Positions 24,993-33,559 of a stretch of 40,000 nt of DNA are shown here, piece after piece; the first letter of the stretch is position 1, and every line of letters starts with the position of its first letter. Below the pieces are notes generated by a model. It had not been told where the DNA came from. It made no database searches and saw nothing but the letters and a program-made list of their open reading frames with translations. The position numbers and the translations under genes were made by a program. The stretch covers positions 1 through 40,000 of the forward strand of contig JAJZJW010000018.1 of assembly GCA_021809845.1 (NCBI GenBank), written 5' to 3'. Origin of the DNA: a bacterium. GTDB lineage: Bacteria; SZUA-79; Acidulodesulfobacterales; Acidulodesulfobacteraceae.

Positions 24993-27347
24993 TTACTGTT
25001 TTTGTTTTCTGTTCCGCGCTGTTTTGTTTTGTTCCGTTTTATTCTGTTTTGTTCTGTTATTTTTTTTTATTTTGACGGCTTTTTTAAACAAGTTGTTTTC
25101 AGTAAGTCTTAAATCTATTTCTCTTTTTAAAAGGTCAATCGAGTATATGCCGACTTCAACTTCATCGCCTATTCTGAATATTTTGCCAGAATGCTTTCCC
25201 CTCAAGATTTTAGTATTATAATTATATTCGTAATAATCATCCCCTATTGTAGATACATGGACAAAACCTGTGATAAAATACCCTATAATCTGTACAAAAA
25301 AGCCAAAATTAGTTACGCTTGTAATATAGCCGTCATACGTTTCTGCAATATTTTTTTTTAAGAATTGCATTTTTTTAAATTCCGCATACTCTCTTTCAGC
25401 CTCGGTTGAAAACCTTTCTCTCTGTGATATGAATCCCCCGGCGGATTTAAGATATTCGTTGTTCCACCATGGCTGAGCACTGCTTTTAATGCTGCCGTTC
25501 GCTTCGGAATATAAAACAATTTTTAAAATTCTATGAATAATTAAATCGGCGTATCTTCGTATCGGCGATGTGAAATGCGTGTATGATGTAAGAGCTAATC
25601 CAAAATGATGAATATTTATATTGGAATATACGGCTATTTTCATTGATTTTAAAAACGCCTGTTCAAGAAAAGGGGATATGGGTTTACCCTTTAAGGAATC
25701 AAGCATTTCCTGATAATCCTTACCGGAATCAAGGGATTTCAAAGAAAAATTAAAACCAAACGGTTTTATAGTTTTTAAGAATTCATTTATCTTTTCTTCA
25801 TCCGGTTTTGGATGAACTCTATATAGGGAAGGCATATTTCTGTTTTCAATTAATTCGGATACGGCACAATTAGCCGTTATCATAAAATCTTCAATTAAAT
25901 CATTTGCAAAATTTCTTTCTTCCTGAACTATTTTTTGTACACTTCCTGATTCGTCAATAATAATTTTGCTTGCTACGGGGTCAAAATTAAGGCTTCCTTC
26001 TTTAAATCTTTTAGTTCTTAAAATATTGGACAATTCAATCATTTGCATAAGCATATCTTTGATTGGATTAAGTTTTAAATAAATTTCATCCCGTATGTCC
26101 GTTTGCTCGTTTAAACATGAAATAAATTCAAAAACTTCATTATAAGTTAATCTGTCGTACGTTTTTATGATACCCTCATATACTTTTTTTTCAAGCAATT
26201 TGCCGTGTCTGTCTATGAGCATTTCGCAAACCATAACAAATCTCTTCGTTTTAGGAAGAAGGCTGCATAAATTATTTGACAGTTTTTCCGGAAGCATTGG
26301 ATAAACTCTACCCGGAAAATATGTAGAATTACCTCTTTTATATGCTTCAGCGTCAATTTTGCTTCCGCATTTAACAAAATAAGAAACATCGGCTATAGCA
26401 ACATATAATTTGTATTTGCCCGCTTTTTTATCTTTTTTGTTAATTAATTCTAAATAAACAGCATCGTCAAAATCCTTGGCATCTTCACCGTCTATAGTAA
26501 TAAAAGGGAGGTTTGTTAAATCTACCCGCTTAGCTTTGTATTCCTTATCGTAAAAGCTGCTTTCTTCAAAATTTTCAGGAATTGCATCAGATTCTTTTAA
26601 TGTTGCTTCGTCAAAATTTTTGTACAGATTATATTTATTAATCACAATTTCTTCTTCAACACCGCTGTCGTCAATATCTCCTAATATTTTTTCCACGGAT
26701 ACGGCTCTGGATAAAAAATCATCTGGTGCAAGCAATTTAGCTTTGACGATAATTCCGTCTCTGAGCAATTTTTTATCTTTGAGTCCGTGTAAATCTAAAT
26801 AAAATATATCGGTAAAATTGGATGAAACAGGGGTCAAAATAGCTATATTTTTATCTAATTTTACCATTGCCATAAAACTTTCTAATTGTCTTTTTATAAT
26901 TCTGACTACTTTGCCTCTAATTTTCTTATTTGATTTTGAAACATTCTTTAAATATTGCGGACTATCGGGAACTACCCTCAATAAAACAATATCTTTCAGT
27001 AATGCTCCGGATAAATCGGAATTTTTGACATAAATATCCGGTCCGCCTGCAATATTTCGTACAAATGAAAAATTATCTTTTTTTGAGACTACTTCACCTT
27101 CGAGCAGATGAAGTCTTTTAGATAGTGCGTATTTTTCACCTTTAGTAAATAAAATATCGCCGGCTTTTACCATTAAATCTAAAATTTCTTTGGTTCTCTT
27201 AAATTTTCCGGGCGAACTGATATTTAATTTGTGCTTAATATCTAAAAGGGACAAAGGTATAGACTGTTCTTCCGAAAATATAGCATAAATTTGCTCTTTG
27301 GATATATCTTCGGATATGCCTTTACTTTTTTTAATAAAATTTTTCAT
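24993..27347 (-). CDS. rnr: Ribonuclease R
   Basis: 3'-5' exoribonuclease of the RNase II/R family that degrades structured RNA. An N-terminal helix-turn-helix and OB cold-shock domains precede the RNB catalytic domain, whose signature is TIDGEDAKDFDDAVYLE (about 275-291, metal-binding aspartates), and the downstream LTSYTHFTSPIRRYADLIIH. A C-terminal S1 domain (GYITSVTNFGFFVQI) follows. The last about 20 residues are a repetitive basic Lys/Asn/Gln tail built from short T-rich DNA repeats (25005-25060). Length 784 aa is typical. No Shine-Dalgarno precedes the ATG. Confidence 0.95.
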   Translation of the reverse strand: MKNFIKKSKGISEDISKEQIYAIFSEEQSIPLSLLDIKHKLNISSPGKFKRTKEILDLMVKAGDILFTKGEKYALSKRLHLLEGEVVSKKDNFSFVRNIAGGPDIYVKNSDLSGALLKDIVLLRVVPDSPQYLKNVSKSNKKIRGKVVRIIKRQLESFMAMVKLDKNIAILTPVSSNFTDIFYLDLHGLKDKKLLRDGIIVKAKLLAPDDFLSRAVSVEKILGDIDDSGVEEEIVINKYNLYKNFDEATLKESDAIPENFEESSFYDKEYKAKRVDLTNLPFITIDGEDAKDFDDAVYLELINKKDKKAGKYKLYVAIADVSYFVKCGSKIDAEAYKRGNSTYFPGRVYPMLPEKLSNNLCSLLPKTKRFVMVCEMLIDRHGKLLEKKVYEGIIKTYDRLTYNEVFEFISCLNEQTDIRDEIYLKLNPIKDMLMQMIELSNILRTKRFKEGSLNFDPVASKIIIDESGSVQKIVQEERNFANDLIEDFMITANCAVSELIENRNMPSLYRVHPKPDEEKINEFLKTIKPFGFNFSLKSLDSGKDYQEMLDSLKGKPISPFLEQAFLKSMKIAVYSNINIHHFGLALTSYTHFTSPIRRYADLIIHRILKIVLYSEANGSIKSSAQPWWNNEYLKSAGGFISQRERFSTEAEREYAEFKKMQFLKKNIAETYDGYITSVTNFGFFVQIIGYFITGFVHVSTIGDDYYEYNYNTKILRGKHSGKIFRIGDEVEVGIYSIDLLKREIDLRLTENNLFKKAVKIKKNNRTKQNKTEQNKTARNRKQKQ

Positions 27348-27804
27348 GAATATTTTTATATTTTTAATAATTGCTTACAATTACTCATTATTTTTATTTT
27401 ATTTTATTTTATTTAAATTATTTATTATTATATTTACTTATTATTATTATTTACCTATTATTATTTACTTATTATTACATTTACTTATTATTATTTATTT
27501 ACCTATTATTATTTATTTATTATTATTTACTTATTATTATTATTTTTATTTTATATTTATTGCTTTTTAAGTATCTTTATAATTATTTTTTTAGCGTAAA
27601 TAATACATATAGAGATAATTTGGATTGGAATATAGTTTATTTTATCATAATTAAAATATTTATAAATAAATATTCCAAATTATGTTTAATTTAGTTATAA
27701 TAGCCATAGTATAATAAAATTTAGCTGCAATGAAAAGAATAAAATGATAAAATAACCTTTTAATCTTTTTATATTATTTTATATTATAAATTATTGTAAA
27801 AACT
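27348..27804. repeat. Low-complexity TTATTATT-type tract upstream of rnr, then AT-rich spacer
   Basis: From about 27410 to 27545 the plus strand is an irregular array of TTATTATT, TTACTTATTATT and TTACCTATTATT units, almost free of G. Long open frames across it are artefacts of this composition. The rest, to the tRNA gene at 27805, is AT-rich with no gene seen. Divergent promoters for rnr and the tRNA must lie here but cannot be picked out safely. Confidence 0.7.
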
Positions 27805-27891
27805 GCCGGAATGGCGGAACTGGTAGACGCGCACGGTTCAGGGCCGTGTAAGATTTCTCTTGTGGGGGTTCGATTCCCCCTTCCGGCACCA
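27805..27891 (+). tRNA. tRNA-Leu (anticodon CAG)
   Basis: The 7-bp acceptor stem GCCGGAA/TTCCGGC closes an 87-nt gene with the long variable arm of class II tRNAs. The anticodon stem CACGG/CCGTG holds the loop TTCAGGG (CAG at 27839-27841). The T-arm GGGGGTTCGATTCCCCC is perfect and CCA is encoded. It decodes CUG, a rare codon in a genome this AT-rich. Confidence 0.97.
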
Positions 27892-27949
27892 TAATTAAAT
27901 TACACAATTATTAAATTACAACTAATTTAAAAAAAATAACTAATCAATA

Positions 27950-28146
27950 AACATTTATTTTAATCATTCAATATAATAAATTTATAATTTAATCATTTAG
28001 TCATTTAATATAATAACTTTTAATATAATAAATTTATAATTTAATCATTCAATATAATAAATTTATAATTTAAGCATTTAATATAATAACTTTATAATTT
28101 AAGCATTTAAATAAATAAGTATTTATAATTTAATCATTTAATAAAT
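27950..28146. repeat. Degenerate ~29-bp tandem array upstream of the transglutaminase gene
   Basis: Six or so units of the form AATCATTYAATATAATAA plus TTTATAATTT run from about 27960 to the ribosome-binding site at 28149. Units vary by substitution and by small length changes. The array fills nearly the whole 266-bp gap after tRNA-Leu; no hairpin terminator is recognisable. Confidence 0.75.
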
Positions 28147-28157
28147 AATGGAGTAAT

Positions 28158-30299
28158 ATGAAATACGATATGCCGTTTTATAAAAAATACTGTCAAAAAA
28201 ATAAAAAACAACTGATTAATAAAAAAAAAATAATTAATGGTATTTATTGCGAATTTAATAACACCGCAGATAAATTGTTTTTCCTATTGTTATTTATTTT
28301 CATCTCATCGACATTAATATTTTCAAATTTATTTTTTTCTAAAGAAGCTTTTTCTTATCAGAGGGCTAATAAAATTAAGCCAAAAAATGTTAAAATTCCT
28401 TCTTCTTCAATAACATTACTAGATAACACAAGCGAAAGAATAACTCCTAAATTCAGAGATATACTCATACAGCATGAAAAAATAAAAGTCCTGACGAAAA
28501 AGGGGATAGAAAAATATTCGGAACTAAGTTTTCCGTTTTCTCTTAAAAATCAAAAATTAAAAATTTATTTTATTAAAATAATAAGACCGAACGGTAAAAT
28601 AATAAATATTAATTTAAAAAATCTAAAAACGGTAACAGCTCCATTTAATATGAATGCCCCTATTTTTTCAAACCAATTGTTAAAAACTATCCAGCTTCCC
28701 AAGCTTGTGAAAAATTCTACAATAGACTATAAATACAAAACAATTACCATAAAACCTTACATGAAAGATAACTTTTTTACGGAAGATTATTTTGGCGGTT
28801 TATCTGCAGTAAAAAAATCTATTTATACCTTGTCAATTCCTGTCAATATGTATTATAAATATGCAGAATATGAAATGCACGCTAAACCGCAAATAAAGAA
28901 AACAAATAAAGAAATTATCTTAAAATGGGTATTAAAGAATAGAAAAAAAATAACTCCTGAAAATTTTGGACCGGGAGGATCGTTTATAGTGCCCCATGTT
29001 ATGGTTTCATCAGTTAGAACTTGGAATGATGTTGCAAAATGGTACTCAACGCTCACAAAAGACCAGATAATGCCTGATAAAAAACTTAAAAATTTCATTA
29101 AAAAAATAACATATTCTAAGAAAAACGAATCATATAAAATAAAAGCTATTTATAATTTTGTAGCAAAGAAAATCAGATATGTAGGTTACGAATTTGGAAT
29201 AGACGGATATAAGCCCAGTAATGTTAATAAAATATTTAAAAATAGACTTGGCGACTGTAAAGACCATGCAACGCTTTTTATGTCTATGCTGCGTTCGATA
29301 GGAGTGAAGGCTTATCCGGTTTTAATCCCGACTGTTATGATTCCGGATATGAATCCTGCACTGCCTACACCGTTTGTGTTCGACCATGAAATAACAGCTA
29401 TAAAAATTAACGGCAATATAAAGAAAATGCTTAATAAATTTATACTTGCGAATACATATACCGCTAAACACGGCAATAGGCATTATAACATCCACTTTTC
29501 TCCTATCGAAAAGATAAACGGAAACTCTTTCCTCTTCGCTGATACAACTTCTAACGTTACTACATTTGGAGACCTGCCCAATATGGACCAGGGGAGAAAT
29601 GTTCTTATAGTAATGCATGACAGAGGAATTGTTGCAAGAACGCCTGTATTCCCTCCTGCCTATAACAGCGTAATATTTAAGGAAAATGCCTCAATAAATA
29701 AAAATGGCATGCTGATTTCAAAACTTAACACGACTTATACCGGCGCATACGATATGTATAAAAGATATATTTTTACTTCAATATCTAAAAGAAAAAAATT
29801 AAGCAAAATATTGAAAAATATTGATTCTATTACTCCAAAAGCTATATTGCTTAATTATTCTATAAAAAATGCGAACAGCATGGATAAATACTTTATAGAG
29901 AATATCGTATTTAAAGCAAAAAAATATGCTGCAGAAAATAAAAAATTTTTTCTTATCAGACTTCCTATAAAAATTAGGACAATATTATCTAAAATTTCTA
30001 TTCTGAAACACAGAAAATATCCCTTAAAATTGGGATATAATTTCTCGGAACGCAATTTTATTAAATTAAATATTCCAACAGGATATAGAGTATCTTTTGA
30101 ACCTGCGCATATTAACTATTCTAATAAAATAGGTTCATTTTCTGCAGGTTATGCGATAAAAAATAATCACATTTTTTTTCACAGTATTTTTAATGTTAAC
30201 GGCTATAAAATATCACGGCAAAACTATCCTGCGGCCAGAAAATTATTTAATGAAACAATTAAATATTTATCTAATCAAATACTTATAGCTAAAAAATAA
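28158..30299 (+). CDS. Secreted DUF3857 / transglutaminase-like protein
   Basis: 713 residues. A lysine-rich N-terminus and hydrophobic segment (about 40-62) form a signal peptide or anchor, so the rest is extracytoplasmic. A DUF3857 beta-domain (about 85-300) is followed by a transglutaminase core: Cys367 in RLGDCKDHATLF, His in FVFDHEITAI, and Asp in FLFADTTSN. A C-terminal beta-rich region follows. DUF3857-transglutaminase proteins are common in Bacteroidetes and delta-proteobacteria; substrates are unknown. GGAG 4-5 nt before the ATG supports the start. A tandem array follows the stop. Confidence 0.88.
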   Translation: MKYDMPFYKKYCQKNKKQLINKKKIINGIYCEFNNTADKLFFLLLFIFISSTLIFSNLFFSKEAFSYQRANKIKPKNVKIPSSSITLLDNTSERITPKFRDILIQHEKIKVLTKKGIEKYSELSFPFSLKNQKLKIYFIKIIRPNGKIININLKNLKTVTAPFNMNAPIFSNQLLKTIQLPKLVKNSTIDYKYKTITIKPYMKDNFFTEDYFGGLSAVKKSIYTLSIPVNMYYKYAEYEMHAKPQIKKTNKEIILKWVLKNRKKITPENFGPGGSFIVPHVMVSSVRTWNDVAKWYSTLTKDQIMPDKKLKNFIKKITYSKKNESYKIKAIYNFVAKKIRYVGYEFGIDGYKPSNVNKIFKNRLGDCKDHATLFMSMLRSIGVKAYPVLIPTVMIPDMNPALPTPFVFDHEITAIKINGNIKKMLNKFILANTYTAKHGNRHYNIHFSPIEKINGNSFLFADTTSNVTTFGDLPNMDQGRNVLIVMHDRGIVARTPVFPPAYNSVIFKENASINKNGMLISKLNTTYTGAYDMYKRYIFTSISKRKKLSKILKNIDSITPKAILLNYSIKNANSMDKYFIENIVFKAKKYAAENKKFFLIRLPIKIRTILSKISILKHRKYPLKLGYNFSERNFIKLNIPTGYRVSFEPAHINYSNKIGSFSAGYAIKNNHIFFHSIFNVNGYKISRQNYPAARKLFNETIKYLSNQILIAKK

Positions 30300-30482
30300 T
30301 TAATGTTTCTATGTGAAATAATTAATGTTTCTAAAAAAATAATTAATGTTCTAAAAAAATAATTAATGTTCTAAAAAAATAATTAATGTTTCTAAAAAAA
30401 TAATTAATGTTCTAAAAAAATAATTAATGTTCTAAAAAAATAATTAATGTTCTAAAAAAATAATTAATGTTTCTATATTTTT
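30298..30482. repeat. 20/21-bp tandem array between the transglutaminase gene and cobO
   Basis: About nine copies of AATTAATGTTCTAAAAAAAT, seven of them intact from 30320 to 30461. Units alternate between 20 bp (GTTCT) and 21 bp (GTTTCT). The first and last copies are decayed. There are no spacers, so this is not CRISPR. It ends 28 bp before the cobO ATG. Confidence 0.95.
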
Positions 30483-30509
30483 TTGTAAAACGGAATTATT
30501 TAAACTTAA

Positions 30510-31127
30510 ATGGCTGAAAATATAAAAAGAGAAAATTGTAACTCCGAAAAAGATTTATCTATCCACAATAATTGGTTTAAAAATATTTCAGCTTCCAAAT
30601 TTGAGTTGGGTTTGGTACAGGTTTATACCGGAAACGGGAAAGGCAAAACTACCGCTGCGATAGGACAGGCGATAAGAGCCTGCGGACACAACCTCAAGTC
30701 TGTTATCATACAGTTTCTCAAGGGGGGAGCTCATACCGGCGAATTTAAAATTCAAGAACGCCTTGAACCGTTGTTTAAAATATATCAATTTGGAAATCCT
30801 TATTTCATAAATAAAAACAATATTCTCGAAAAAGATTTAGAATTAAACAAAAACGGTTTTAACTTAGCATATGAAATAGCAACGCAATCAAATGATATTC
30901 ACATATTAGTATTAGATGAAATTAATGTTGCAGCTCATATGGGGATTATAAAAACAGATGAAATTATCAACCTAATAAAAAATAAAAGAAAAGATATTGA
31001 GCTGATATTGACAGGAAGGTATGCATCTCAAGAAATAATAGATGCAGCCGACCTCGTAACCGAAATGAAAGAAATAAAACATTATTATAATAGAGATATT
31101 CCTTCCAGAACTGGAATAGAAAAGTAA
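30510..31127 (+). CDS. cobO: Cob(I)yrinic acid a,c-diamide adenosyltransferase
   Basis: CobO/BtuR/CobA-type corrinoid adenosyltransferase that attaches the adenosyl ligand in B12 synthesis or salvage. The variant P-loop GNGKGKTT (41-48), VIIQFLKGG, VLDEINVA and the C-terminal LTGRYASQEIIDAADLVTEM plus RTGIEK are diagnostic. Length 205 aa fits. No Shine-Dalgarno and no cobalamin riboswitch is visible in the repeat-filled 5' region. No other cob genes are in the window. Confidence 0.95.
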   Translation: MAENIKRENCNSEKDLSIHNNWFKNISASKFELGLVQVYTGNGKGKTTAAIGQAIRACGHNLKSVIIQFLKGGAHTGEFKIQERLEPLFKIYQFGNPYFINKNNILEKDLELNKNGFNLAYEIATQSNDIHILVLDEINVAAHMGIIKTDEIINLIKNKRKDIELILTGRYASQEIIDAADLVTEMKEIKHYYNRDIPSRTGIEK

Positions 31128-31211
31128 AAACAGGGGGAAAAACAAAAGCAGCTTGATTTAAAAAGAACGATAATATATAATTATATCAAAAAATAAAAAG
31201 GGGGTTTATTA

Positions 31212-32144
31212 ATGAAAGTTAGTATTATAGGCGCAGGCAGATTAGGAGCTACACTTGCTTACACATTAACACTGAAGGATATTGTCAGAGAAGTTACTCT
31301 TATAGATATCAACAAAGATTTATCCAAAGGGGAAATGCTCGACATATCCCACGGAATTTCACTGACAGGTTATACGAGGGTGAAAACTGCCGATTATGAA
31401 TCCGTAAAAGATGCTGATATAATTGTTATAACTGCCGGCATACCAAGAAAACCCGGCGAATCGAGACTTGATTTGAACAAAAAAAATGTCCATATATTAA
31501 AACAAATCGTAGAAAATATTATAAAATATAATAAAAATTGCATTCTGTTTGTTGTATCTAATCCTGTTGACATAATGACTTATGTTGCCTATAAAACCTC
31601 CGGCTTTGAAAGAAAAAAAGTTTTTGGAATGGGGACAATGTTAGATACCACCAGACTTCGTTCTGCAATCGGTTCCTATTTTAACCTTAACCCTGAAGAT
31701 GTTGATATAATGTTTCTCGGAGAACATGGGGACAGTATGACGCCTATTTTTTCTCTTGCCAGCGTTAACAGTATCCCGTTAAGGGATCTGCCGGGATATA
31801 ACTTGGAAAAACTTAAGGAAATAGCAGAATATTCGAGAACGTGCGCTGCAGAAGTCATTGCATTAAAGGGCGGCACGATTTTCGCTCCTGCGGTAGTTAT
31901 GGCTGAAATTATCGAATCCATGGTCAAAGACAGGCGTCAAATTATGCCTCTTTCCGTTTATCTTGAAGACTATTACGGAATAAACGGCATATATACAGGC
32001 GTACCGGCTATTCTATCAAAAGACGGGATAGAAACAATTATTAAACCTGAACTGACGGAGGAAGAAATTAAAGGTCTAAATCAATCTGCCGATGTAATAA
32101 AAAATGCGATTAACGATTTAAAAAAAGAAAATTTTATAGAATAG
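31212..32144 (+). CDS. mdh: Malate dehydrogenase (lactate/malate dehydrogenase family)
   Basis: NAD-dependent 2-hydroxyacid dehydrogenase. N-terminal Rossmann motif GAGRLGATLA and Asp32 (NAD preference). The specificity loop reads IPRKPGESRLDL: Arg79 sits where LDH has Gln102, so malate/oxaloacetate is expected, but the GESRLDL part is LDH-like. Catalytic Arg85, Asp145, Arg148 and His172 (in GEHGDS) are intact. A strong AGGGGG Shine-Dalgarno precedes the ATG. A perfect intrinsic terminator follows at 32218-32256. Confidence 0.93.
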   Translation: MKVSIIGAGRLGATLAYTLTLKDIVREVTLIDINKDLSKGEMLDISHGISLTGYTRVKTADYESVKDADIIVITAGIPRKPGESRLDLNKKNVHILKQIVENIIKYNKNCILFVVSNPVDIMTYVAYKTSGFERKKVFGMGTMLDTTRLRSAIGSYFNLNPEDVDIMFLGEHGDSMTPIFSLASVNSIPLRDLPGYNLEKLKEIAEYSRTCAAEVIALKGGTIFAPAVVMAEIIESMVKDRRQIMPLSVYLEDYYGINGIYTGVPAILSKDGIETIIKPELTEEEIKGLNQSADVIKNAINDLKKENFIE

Positions 32145-32217
32145 AGGATTACAAAATAAAATAGTTAATCTGCAAACACCGCAGGCGTTATAAATATTTT
32201 AAATTTTTTAAATTTTT

Positions 32218-32256
32218 AAGCAATTATAATAATAAATTATTATAATTGCTTTTTTT
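32218..32256 (+). terminator. Strong intrinsic terminator after mdh
   Basis: A 16-bp perfect inverted repeat (32218-32233 with 32236-32251, arms AAGCAATTATAATAAT) is followed by a T-run to 32256. It lies about 75 bp after the mdh stop. The flanking A-run makes it plausible in both directions, but it is clearest on the plus strand. Confidence 0.85.
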
Positions 32257-32280
32257 ATTATTTTTAATTTGGTTTATTTT

Positions 32281-32440
32281 TGAATTTATTATTTATTTAT
32301 AATATTTTATTATTTCTTTTTGAATTTATTATTTGCTTATAATATTTTATTATTTCTTTTTGAATTTATTATTTGCTTATAATATTTTATTATTTCTTTT
32401 TGAATTTATTATTTGCTTATAATATTTTATTATTTCTTAT
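32281..32440. repeat. 40-bp tandem array, four copies
   Basis: Units start at 32281, 32321, 32361 and 32401, each TGAATTTATTATTTGCTTAT followed by a second 20-bp half. Copies 2 and 3 are identical, copy 1 differs by two bases, and copy 4 differs at its very end. The stop codon of the minus-strand PilN-like gene (32430) lies inside copy 4. Confidence 0.95.
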
Positions 32441-33074
32441 TGTTGCTTACAAGCAAAGCCTTAAATTGATTTTTATCATCCTTAACTTTTTGAACAACCT
32501 TAACTAAAGAAACTATTTTAAATCTTCCGGTAAAAATTTTATTTTTATTCATGTTTAAATAAACCTTATAACCCATTAAATTATTCAAACTGTTTAAAAA
32601 GTTATTTTTATAAACTATAAATTGTAAATAAACTCTTCCGTCCTTTATAATAACCGATTTTAATTTTCCTGCAGAAAATTTATGAATGGAAATGTTATAT
32701 AGTAGATTTGCTATGTTAACCTGATTACTTTTAATATTTTTAAAAAAACTCAGATTGTTTTTCAGCTTTTCTAGAAGAGCTGAATTATTATTTACAGCAG
32801 TGCTTATTGAAGACAATTCTGTATTATATTTGGCGATTTTGCTATTAGTCGAAATATAATTTATAAAAAAAGCAACCCATATTATAATTAAAACAAAAAG
32901 ATACAACGCTATTATTGACTTATTATGTTTTTTATTTTTTATTTTACCGCCGCCATTGCCTATTTTGCCAAATGAATTATTTTTATCGAATAAATCGGCA
33001 TCGTCAAAATCATACGTATCTTCGGTAATATTATGAAAATCATCCATTTTAATATTTTTAAAATCTTTCATCAT
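32430..33074 (-). CDS. PilN-like single-span membrane protein, function uncertain
   Basis: 214 residues. An acidic, probably disordered cytoplasmic N-terminus (1-45) leads into one transmembrane helix (about 53-74), then a short coiled coil (75-110) and a small alpha/beta domain (about 118-205). The phrase ANLLYNISIHKFSAGKLKSV and the following strand pattern resemble the periplasmic part of PilN/GspL-type pilus alignment proteins. Similarity is by topology and weak pattern only. It stands alone, far from the pilB cluster, with no pilM, pilO or pilQ beside it. The start is ATGATG without a Shine-Dalgarno. Confidence 0.5.
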   Translation of the reverse strand: MMKDFKNIKMDDFHNITEDTYDFDDADLFDKNNSFGKIGNGGGKIKNKKHNKSIIALYLFVLIIIWVAFFINYISTNSKIAKYNTELSSISTAVNNNSALLEKLKNNLSFFKNIKSNQVNIANLLYNISIHKFSAGKLKSVIIKDGRVYLQFIVYKNNFLNSLNNLMGYKVYLNMNKNKIFTGRFKIVSLVKVVQKVKDDKNQFKALLVSNNKK

Positions 33075-33254
33075 ATTATATTATAATTATGGTTTATAGT
33101 GTACTGCAAATGCGTAACCGTATAGTAATAATTGTATAATAATTATACAATCGTTTATATTAAAATATAATACAATGCAATACAAAATGCAAACATTATT
33201 ATAATATTGGAAATAAAATATTGAATTTCTATATAATTTTTTATTTAATTTCTA

Positions 33255-33283
33255 TTGAATAAAATCTGTTTATATTGTAAAAT
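33255..33283 (+). promoter_or_regulatory. Promoter for tRNA-Leu(CAA)
   Basis: TTGAAT (33255-33260), a 17-bp spacer and TAAAAT (33278-33283) give a good sigma-70-type match. The predicted start at about 33290 lies some 16 bp ahead of the mature tRNA 5' end, a typical distance. Confidence 0.5.
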
Positions 33284-33305
33284 TATTAACTATATCAGAT
33301 TAAAT

Positions 33306-33392
33306 GCCGAAGTGGTGGAATTGGTAGACGCACCGGACTCAAAATCCGGCGGGAGCAATCCCATGGGGGTTCGATTCCCCCCTTCGGCACCA
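33306..33392 (+). tRNA. tRNA-Leu (anticodon CAA)
   Basis: Acceptor stem GCCGAAG/CTTCGGC, anticodon stem CCGGA/TCCGG with loop CTCAAAA (CAA at 33340-33342), long class II variable arm, T-arm GGGGGTTCGATTCCCCC, and encoded CCA. 87 nt. It decodes UUG. Confidence 0.97.
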
Positions 33393-33559
33393 CATGTCTA
33401 GAGTAATTTGTTCAGAGTAATTCCTTGAGTAAATTCCTGTATATTGACTGCAACAGCCATAACAAATATCGTTTAATTAATCTAGGATATCTTTGTTTTG
33501 TTTTTCAAAAATACGTTTATAAAAATACCTTGCCTCTCCTAAATTATCTATTAATTTTA

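Noticed and set aside
27298-27694. Two overlapping plus-strand frames of 90-107 codons upstream of tRNA-Leu
   Set aside because: They translate only the TTATTATT tract into Ile/Leu/Tyr runs, have no ribosome-binding site and no domain.
30298-30482. CRISPR array suspected from regular 20/21-bp repeats
   Set aside because: Units are directly adjacent with no unique spacers, the repeats are AT-only low complexity, and no cas gene is in the window.
30300-30509. Cobalamin riboswitch upstream of cobO
   Set aside because: The leader is filled by the tandem array and lacks any B12-box-like or GC-paired structure.
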